A stretch of DNA of 64,000 nucleotides from Rubeoparvulum massiliense. Lineage in GTDB: Bacteria; Bacillota; Bacilli; Rubeoparvulales; Rubeoparvulaceae. The stretch lies in the NCBI RefSeq assembly GCF_001049895.1, contig NZ_CVPE01000006.1, positions 766,503 through 830,502 of the forward strand. Direction: 5' to 3'. Below, piece after piece: positions 60,270 through 64,000 of the stretch (its first letter is position 1; every line of letters starts with the position of its first letter). A model generated the notes under the pieces. The model saw only the letters and a list, made by a program, of their open reading frames with translations, was not told the DNA's origin and did not search any database. The translations under genes were made by a program, and so were the position numbers.

Positions 60270-61991
60270 TTATATCAACTCCTTTAACTCACGATAGACA
60301 CGTTCCATCGTGAAGGGATTTCCATCATATTGCGTAATTTTAGCTGCCTTCTCATGGATGGGAAGATGCATTTTAATCACATTGAGCAACTGACCAAAGT
60401 AGTTATTCTCCACGCTGATAACCCGCTTCCCCTTTAAATATGGAGCTAATTCCATCGGGAATGGGCTGATTTGCTGCAGTTGAATATGACCGAGGTATAT
60501 ACCTTCTTCAGCTAATTTAGCAATGCTCTCTTCAATCACCCCACGGGTTGAGCCCATACCTACCACCATGACCTCAGCATCTTCATTCTTCAAGTAGTAA
60601 GGTGTGGCAATCCGTGCTTGTTCTACCTTACCGAGACGTTTATTCATCATCTGTGTACGGATGGCTGGATCTTCTGTAATATAACCTTCTTCATTATGCT
60701 CATTGGAACTCGCTGTATGAATACCACCCTCCATTCCTGGAATGGCACGTGGTGAGATTCCATCCTTGGTAAAACGATAGCGCTTAAAGATATGCTCATC
60801 CAAGCTCTTTACTTCATCAGGTGAGAGGAGCTTGCCGCGACTTATTTGAACACGGTTAGCATCGATGGCAGGAATGGTGGTTTTATTCATTGAGAGTGCT
60901 AGATCCAACCCGACAATGACAGGGCATTGATATTGTTCTGCGAGATTAAATGCTTCCGCTGCAAGGTAGAATGCATCCTCAATGGTGCTGGGATAAATGA
61001 CGATCCGAGGAATCTCACCATGCCCAGCATAGAGCATCTGTTGTAAGTCACTCTGTTCATATTTAGTTGGGAGACCTGTAGAAGGACCACCGCGCTGAGA
61101 ATTAACAATCACTAACGGCGTCTCACTCATTCCAGCCAGTCCCAATGCTTCTGTTTTCAAGGATAAGCCTGGTCCTGATGTAGAAGTCATTGCACGAGCG
61201 CCTGCGTAAGATGCACCGATGGCGAAGGTGACCCCAGCAATCTCATCCTCTACCTGTAGTACTGTTCCTCCCACTTTAGGAAGATTGGCACTCATCCATT
61301 CCATGATCTCACTAGCAGGTGTAATGGGATAAGCAGAGAGAAAACGACAGCCTGCCATGAAACTTCCAAAGGCAGTAGCCTCATTTCCAGAAAGATATAG
61401 ACGTTCCTCTTTTGCCACAGGCTCCAGCTTCTGAATATAATCAGCTAAATATTGTTCTACCAATTCATAGCCCTTATCAACTGCAGCTTTATTGCTCTGG
61501 ATTACCTCAGCACCTTTTTTGGCGAATACGTCTTCAATAAATTCATAGAACAATTCTTTGGGTAACTGAATTAATGCACCACTGATCCCAAGTGCGATCA
61601 TATTCTTAGCAAGGGGATTCCCAAGTTGCGTGGCCAGTTCCTTCATGGGAAACGTCGCTTCAACATATTGCTTGCCATCATGCTTCTCAACATGAATCTC
61701 CTTACCTTCAACAATGGCTACGCCATTCTCAACTAATGCCTGCTCATTCAGTGGAAGAGTATCCTTATCCAAGCACAGAAGAATATCTACCTGGTCGCCA
61801 GCATAATAAGTCTGGTCTTGTGTAGCACGGATTTTATAATCCGTATGTCCGCCTTTAATTCTTGACATAAATTGCTTATACGTGGTTACATGGTAACCGT
61901 AACGAAATAATGTTCTGGCAAATACTTCACCTGTGGAGTCAACACCTTCACCTTGTTGACCACCCACTTTCCATTGGATCGCTTTGATCAT
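60270..61991 (-). CDS. korA: 2-oxoacid:ferredoxin oxidoreductase alpha subunit with fused gamma domain, KorA
   Basis: The 573-residue protein fuses the gamma domain (about 1-190, WKVGGQQGEG start) to the alpha domain (about 200-573), with YPITPASEIMEWMS and STSGPGLSLKTEALGLAG motifs. The fusion is common in Bacillales and related aerobes. ATG 61991 has GGAGAGGTG six to eight bases upstream. It binds the 2-oxoacid and the CoA-side with KorB. Confidence 0.92.
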   Translation of the reverse strand: MIKAIQWKVGGQQGEGVDSTGEVFARTLFRYGYHVTTYKQFMSRIKGGHTDYKIRATQDQTYYAGDQVDILLCLDKDTLPLNEQALVENGVAIVEGKEIHVEKHDGKQYVEATFPMKELATQLGNPLAKNMIALGISGALIQLPKELFYEFIEDVFAKKGAEVIQSNKAAVDKGYELVEQYLADYIQKLEPVAKEERLYLSGNEATAFGSFMAGCRFLSAYPITPASEIMEWMSANLPKVGGTVLQVEDEIAGVTFAIGASYAGARAMTSTSGPGLSLKTEALGLAGMSETPLVIVNSQRGGPSTGLPTKYEQSDLQQMLYAGHGEIPRIVIYPSTIEDAFYLAAEAFNLAEQYQCPVIVGLDLALSMNKTTIPAIDANRVQISRGKLLSPDEVKSLDEHIFKRYRFTKDGISPRAIPGMEGGIHTASSNEHNEEGYITEDPAIRTQMMNKRLGKVEQARIATPYYLKNEDAEVMVVGMGSTRGVIEESIAKLAEEGIYLGHIQLQQISPFPMELAPYLKGKRVISVENNYFGQLLNVIKMHLPIHEKAAKITQYDGNPFTMERVYRELKELI

Positions 61992-62228
61992 GGTTATCAC
62001 CTCTCCTATCGACATTATAGAACAGAATTATCAATTGAGAAAACAGAATTTATAAAATTGTTAATCACTTGAAACGAACTGGAGAAAAAAGACTTATAAT
62101 TACTATAACAGATTGATTTTACTATTGATACAGTTTTATTATATGATCTCCAATACCTTATCTGCAACTATTTTCCACCATTTACACTGCCTATATGCTA
62201 CAATATTGAAAGATAAGGAGGTTGTCTA

Positions 62229-62723
62229 ATGACACAGACCAAAAAGAGCATTTTCCGAATCATAGCCCTCTTCATGTTTAGCTTGCTCATTATTTCTGGC
62301 TGTAGTAGTCAAGATGAGAGCACTCCGATCATTCCTAATCAATTTAATGAAGGCACCCATCTGATTTTTCTCTTTACCGCACCTGGCTGAACACAATGCC
62401 AAGGGCAACTGGTGCAGTTGCAAGAAGAATGGGAGCAGCTCCAACGCAAAGGGGTGCAGTTCCACGTATGGAATGCTGGTACCAGTGAAGAGAATCGACT
62501 TCTTGAGGAACAGCTGAAGATCACCGCCTTTACCATTCAAGGCGATCCTGATCTGACACTTCATCGAACATTTGGCCTTACAGAGATTGAGAACAACTAT
62601 GAATATGCATTACGAGGATATGCGATCATCCACCAAGGCACGCTCATTGAGGCGAAGGCAGTCCCACTCCTTTCTGATATGGCCGTACATATCGCTGATA
62701 AGGCAGCGAAGCAGCAAAATTAG
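62229..62723 (+). CDS. Candidate selenoprotein: thioredoxin/peroxiredoxin-like lipoprotein with UxxC motif
   Basis: Read through the TGA at 62388-62390 as selenocysteine (Sec54), this gene encodes one 164-residue lipoprotein. AAGGAGG lies 7 bases before the ATG. Residues 1-25 form a lipoprotein signal with lipobox ISGC (Cys25). Then follow a strand (THLIFLFTAPG), the active site Sec54-Thr-Gln-Cys57, a helix, and redoxin-like strands including FTIQGDPDLTLHRTFGL, close to the AhpC/TSA pattern. PG-U-T aligns with the PGCT peroxidatic Cys of BCP-type peroxiredoxins, or UTQC with a thioredoxin CxxC. The frame continues unbroken to 62723. A SECIS-like hairpin starts 14 bases after the TGA. Without selenocysteine it would be a pseudogene or two fragments. 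Role inferred: extracytoplasmic peroxide or disulfide reduction. Confidence 0.8.
62405..62421 (+). promoter_or_regulatory. Candidate bacterial SECIS element
   Basis: GCAACU-GGUGC-AGUUGC is a perfect six-base-pair hairpin with a five-base loop that begins with two G residues. The loop starts 20 bases after the TGA. Bacterial SECIS elements need a short stem directly downstream of UGA, within about 16-37 bases, and a G in the first two loop positions. It lies within the coding sequence, as in bacteria. Confidence 0.68.
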
Positions 62724-62756
62724 TAAAAATTGAATTATAGAATACTACTAAATAGC

Positions 62757-62802
62757 AAAAAAGCTGTTCCCCAAAATCATCTTGGGTAGCAGCTTTTTTT
62801 GT
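62757..62802. terminator. Bidirectional terminator after the selenoprotein gene
   Basis: AAAAAAGCTG...CCCCA-loop-TGGG...CAGCTTTTTTT folds into an imperfect stem with A and T runs. It lies between the candidate selenoprotein gene and the converging PAP2-family gene. Confidence 0.8.
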
Positions 62803-62807
62803 TTGAA

Positions 62808-63779
62808 TTATGCTCGTACCATCTCTTTTTTGCTCTTACGTTCTGGAAGAACCCGTTCAATGCGCTCAATAAACTGGTTGATCCAGAGTTGAAAGGTAGG
62901 ACGTGCGACTACCCAATCGCCTATCTTCACTGCAGACCAGCCTAGTAAAATACCACCAATCAGATCCAAAATCCAATGGATTCCAAGATATACGGTGGTA
63001 AAGATTACCGTCACATTAAAGATCACCATAATCCATCTGAAAAACCGATTTTTTTCTCGTAAAGCCATGATAATAATGGCTGTAGCAATGGATGTATGCA
63101 TGCTTGGAAATGCGTGATTAAAGCTAGGTACCTTCGCTCCTGATACTAGCCAATGGCGATAATTAACGATAGGGTCTGTAAAGAATGTACCATCAAACAT
63201 GTTTTGTACTTGCCAAACCTGATAGGATTCGACCCAGAAGTGGAAGGGTAAAATCATCACATATTGTAGAGCATGGAAGGCAAAAATAGCCTGTACCACT
63301 TTTACTGGTTGTTTCGTTGCCACATAGTAGACTGCCATGACTGCAGCTGGAACCACAAAGCCATGAACATAGATCGGCACTAAAATCTGATCCAGCCAAG
63401 GTGTAGCGAACTGACGAATAAACATCCCATCATTGAAAGGAATGCTGTGTAAAAAATGATTCATTGGAATCAAAAAGTCAAACAATCCATTGGGATGTAC
63501 CAATTCATATTTTAGCTGCCAAACATGCATCTTAAAAACAAGCATATTGAGAACGTAATAGGCAATTCCTAAAATTGCAGCAGCCCAAAAATAACTACGT
63601 GATCGCTCTTCTGCCTTAATCATGGCAGGTATACAGGGAATGAGCAAGAAAATAAAAAATTGAGCGCGCTCATGTTCGGGTGACAAGATTAACGCGATGC
63701 AAAAAAGCAGGAGAGCAAGCGGCAGATACCAGCGGATCCAGTTATTTCTCTGAATCACACTCTTTTCATAAAGTTCCAT
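62808..63779 (-). CDS. PAP2-superfamily membrane phosphatase/transferase
   Basis: The 323-residue protein has six to eight membrane helices and the PAP2 active-site motifs: FPSMHTS (the SxH of motif 2) and YLGIHWILDLIGG (the H...D of motif 3). The layout is like AUR1-type and DedA-unrelated PAP2 proteins. It probably acts on a lipid phosphate at the outer membrane face. ATG 63779 with GGATGGG upstream is used; an in-frame ATG lies four codons earlier. Substrate is unknown. Confidence 0.85.
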   Translation of the reverse strand: MELYEKSVIQRNNWIRWYLPLALLLFCIALILSPEHERAQFFIFLLIPCIPAMIKAEERSRSYFWAAAILGIAYYVLNMLVFKMHVWQLKYELVHPNGLFDFLIPMNHFLHSIPFNDGMFIRQFATPWLDQILVPIYVHGFVVPAAVMAVYYVATKQPVKVVQAIFAFHALQYVMILPFHFWVESYQVWQVQNMFDGTFFTDPIVNYRHWLVSGAKVPSFNHAFPSMHTSIATAIIIMALREKNRFFRWIMVIFNVTVIFTTVYLGIHWILDLIGGILLGWSAVKIGDWVVARPTFQLWINQFIERIERVLPERKSKKEMVRA

Positions 63780-64000
63780 TTGCAATCCCATCCTAATCGA
63801 AGAATATAGTTAGGCATCATAGCTTTTGAATACCAGCCATGAAGCCATAAAAACATTTTACCTCCAAATCAGCCTCCATCGCAACAAAAAATATTACAGC
63901 TTTGTTGCAAGCATGCTGGATTCTCTTTCCTTATGTATTGATGTTTGTCACATGATCGTTTAGGATGATTAAAGATGGCGAAGAAAAGAGTGAGGTGCAA
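63780..64000. other. Intergenic region at the window edge, no gene supported
   Basis: The last 220 bases hold the upstream region of the PAP2-family gene. A short open frame begins near the end (ATG at 63965) but lacks a convincing ribosome binding site and is cut by the window, so I do not call a gene. Confidence 0.4.

Noticed and set aside
62226-62564. Antisense ORF over the candidate selenoprotein gene
   Set aside because: It has no ribosome binding site and low-complexity-like composition; the plus-strand frame has signal peptide and fold motifs.
62412-62723. 103-residue protein starting at GTG 62412
   Set aside because: It lacks a ribosome binding site, begins in the middle of the redoxin fold and would leave an orphan signal-peptide fragment upstream. 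The upstream frame with the TGA is continuous and has a strong Shine-Dalgarno site.
1-64000. tRNA, rRNA, CRISPR array, IS element or prophage
   Set aside because: I found no cloverleaf-like segments, repeat-spacer pattern, transposase motif or integrase in reading both strands by eye.

Overview
The window looks like chromosome of an endospore-forming, low-to-mid GC Gram-positive bacterium of the order Bacillales. The strongest evidence is the run spoVK-like AAA ATPase, hflX, ynbB-type PLP enzyme, glnR, glnA (44150-49651), which is a well-known Bacillus gene order. Two YheC/YheD-type ATP-grasp proteins, a VanY-type D,D-carboxypeptidase, AAGGAGG-type ribosome binding sites and many lipobox proteins fit this. 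I cannot name the genus from sequence alone. I saw no rRNA, tRNA, IS element, prophage or CRISPR array.

Layout. 1-5653: end of an unknown gene, two small unknown proteins, a membrane GGDEF/histidine kinase hybrid, a LysM-anchored 5'-nucleotidase and a YheC/D ATP-grasp protein. 5681-8090: ABC-2 exporter divergent from a MarR regulator. 8096-15250: corrinoid/vitamin block, made of BtuF, BtuC and a BtuD-CbiZ fusion behind a cobalamin riboswitch with its own terminator, next to a four-gene ECF transporter (S, A1, A2, T) with a separate, unidentified attenuator leader. 15352-25198: DASS-type carboxylate symporter, D,D-carboxypeptidase, LapA-like protein, PAS-GGDEF-EAL protein, a TctCBA transporter behind a perfect cre site, and a 2-hydroxyacid dehydrogenase. 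25239-29233: ferric iron ABC transporter with two Fur boxes. 29343-32892: Y-family polymerase and a second GGDEF-EAL protein. 33017-43971: a LivJGFHM-type transporter in one operon with a small unknown protein, a divergent KAS III-like enzyme and two alpha/beta hydrolases, beside a 1069-residue ATPase regulator with a SARP-type output domain. 44062-50483: nitrogen and sporulation block. 50553-58927: AI-2E-family membrane protein, ThDP enzyme, CBS protein, copper block (CopA, CopZ, CsoR), SufT-like protein, metallo-hydrolase and HAD phosphatase. 59000-63779: thioredoxin-like protein, KorAB 2-oxoacid:ferredoxin oxidoreductase, a candidate selenoprotein and a PAP2-family membrane protein.

Main discovery candidate. 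At 62229-62723 a lipoprotein gene with an excellent Shine-Dalgarno site is interrupted only by one in-frame TGA (62388-62390). The TGA falls exactly where a peroxiredoxin/thioredoxin-like fold carries its catalytic cysteine, giving the motif PG-U-TQC. A perfect 6-bp hairpin with a 5-nt GGUGC loop starts 14 nt after the TGA, with the loop 20 nt after it, which matches bacterial SECIS elements. This reads as an extracytoplasmic UxxC redox selenoprotein that conventional gene calling would miss or cut in two.

Second candidate. The LivJGFHM/KAS III-like/hydrolase operon looks like a dedicated uptake and catabolic system for an unidentified acyl, ester or lactone-type compound. Its likely regulator is the adjacent SARP-type ATPase, and tandem 11-bp-spaced heptamers in the intergenic promoter region resemble SARP operators. 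Starts are chosen by ribosome binding site where several were possible, and substrate assignments are inferences from family and neighbours.
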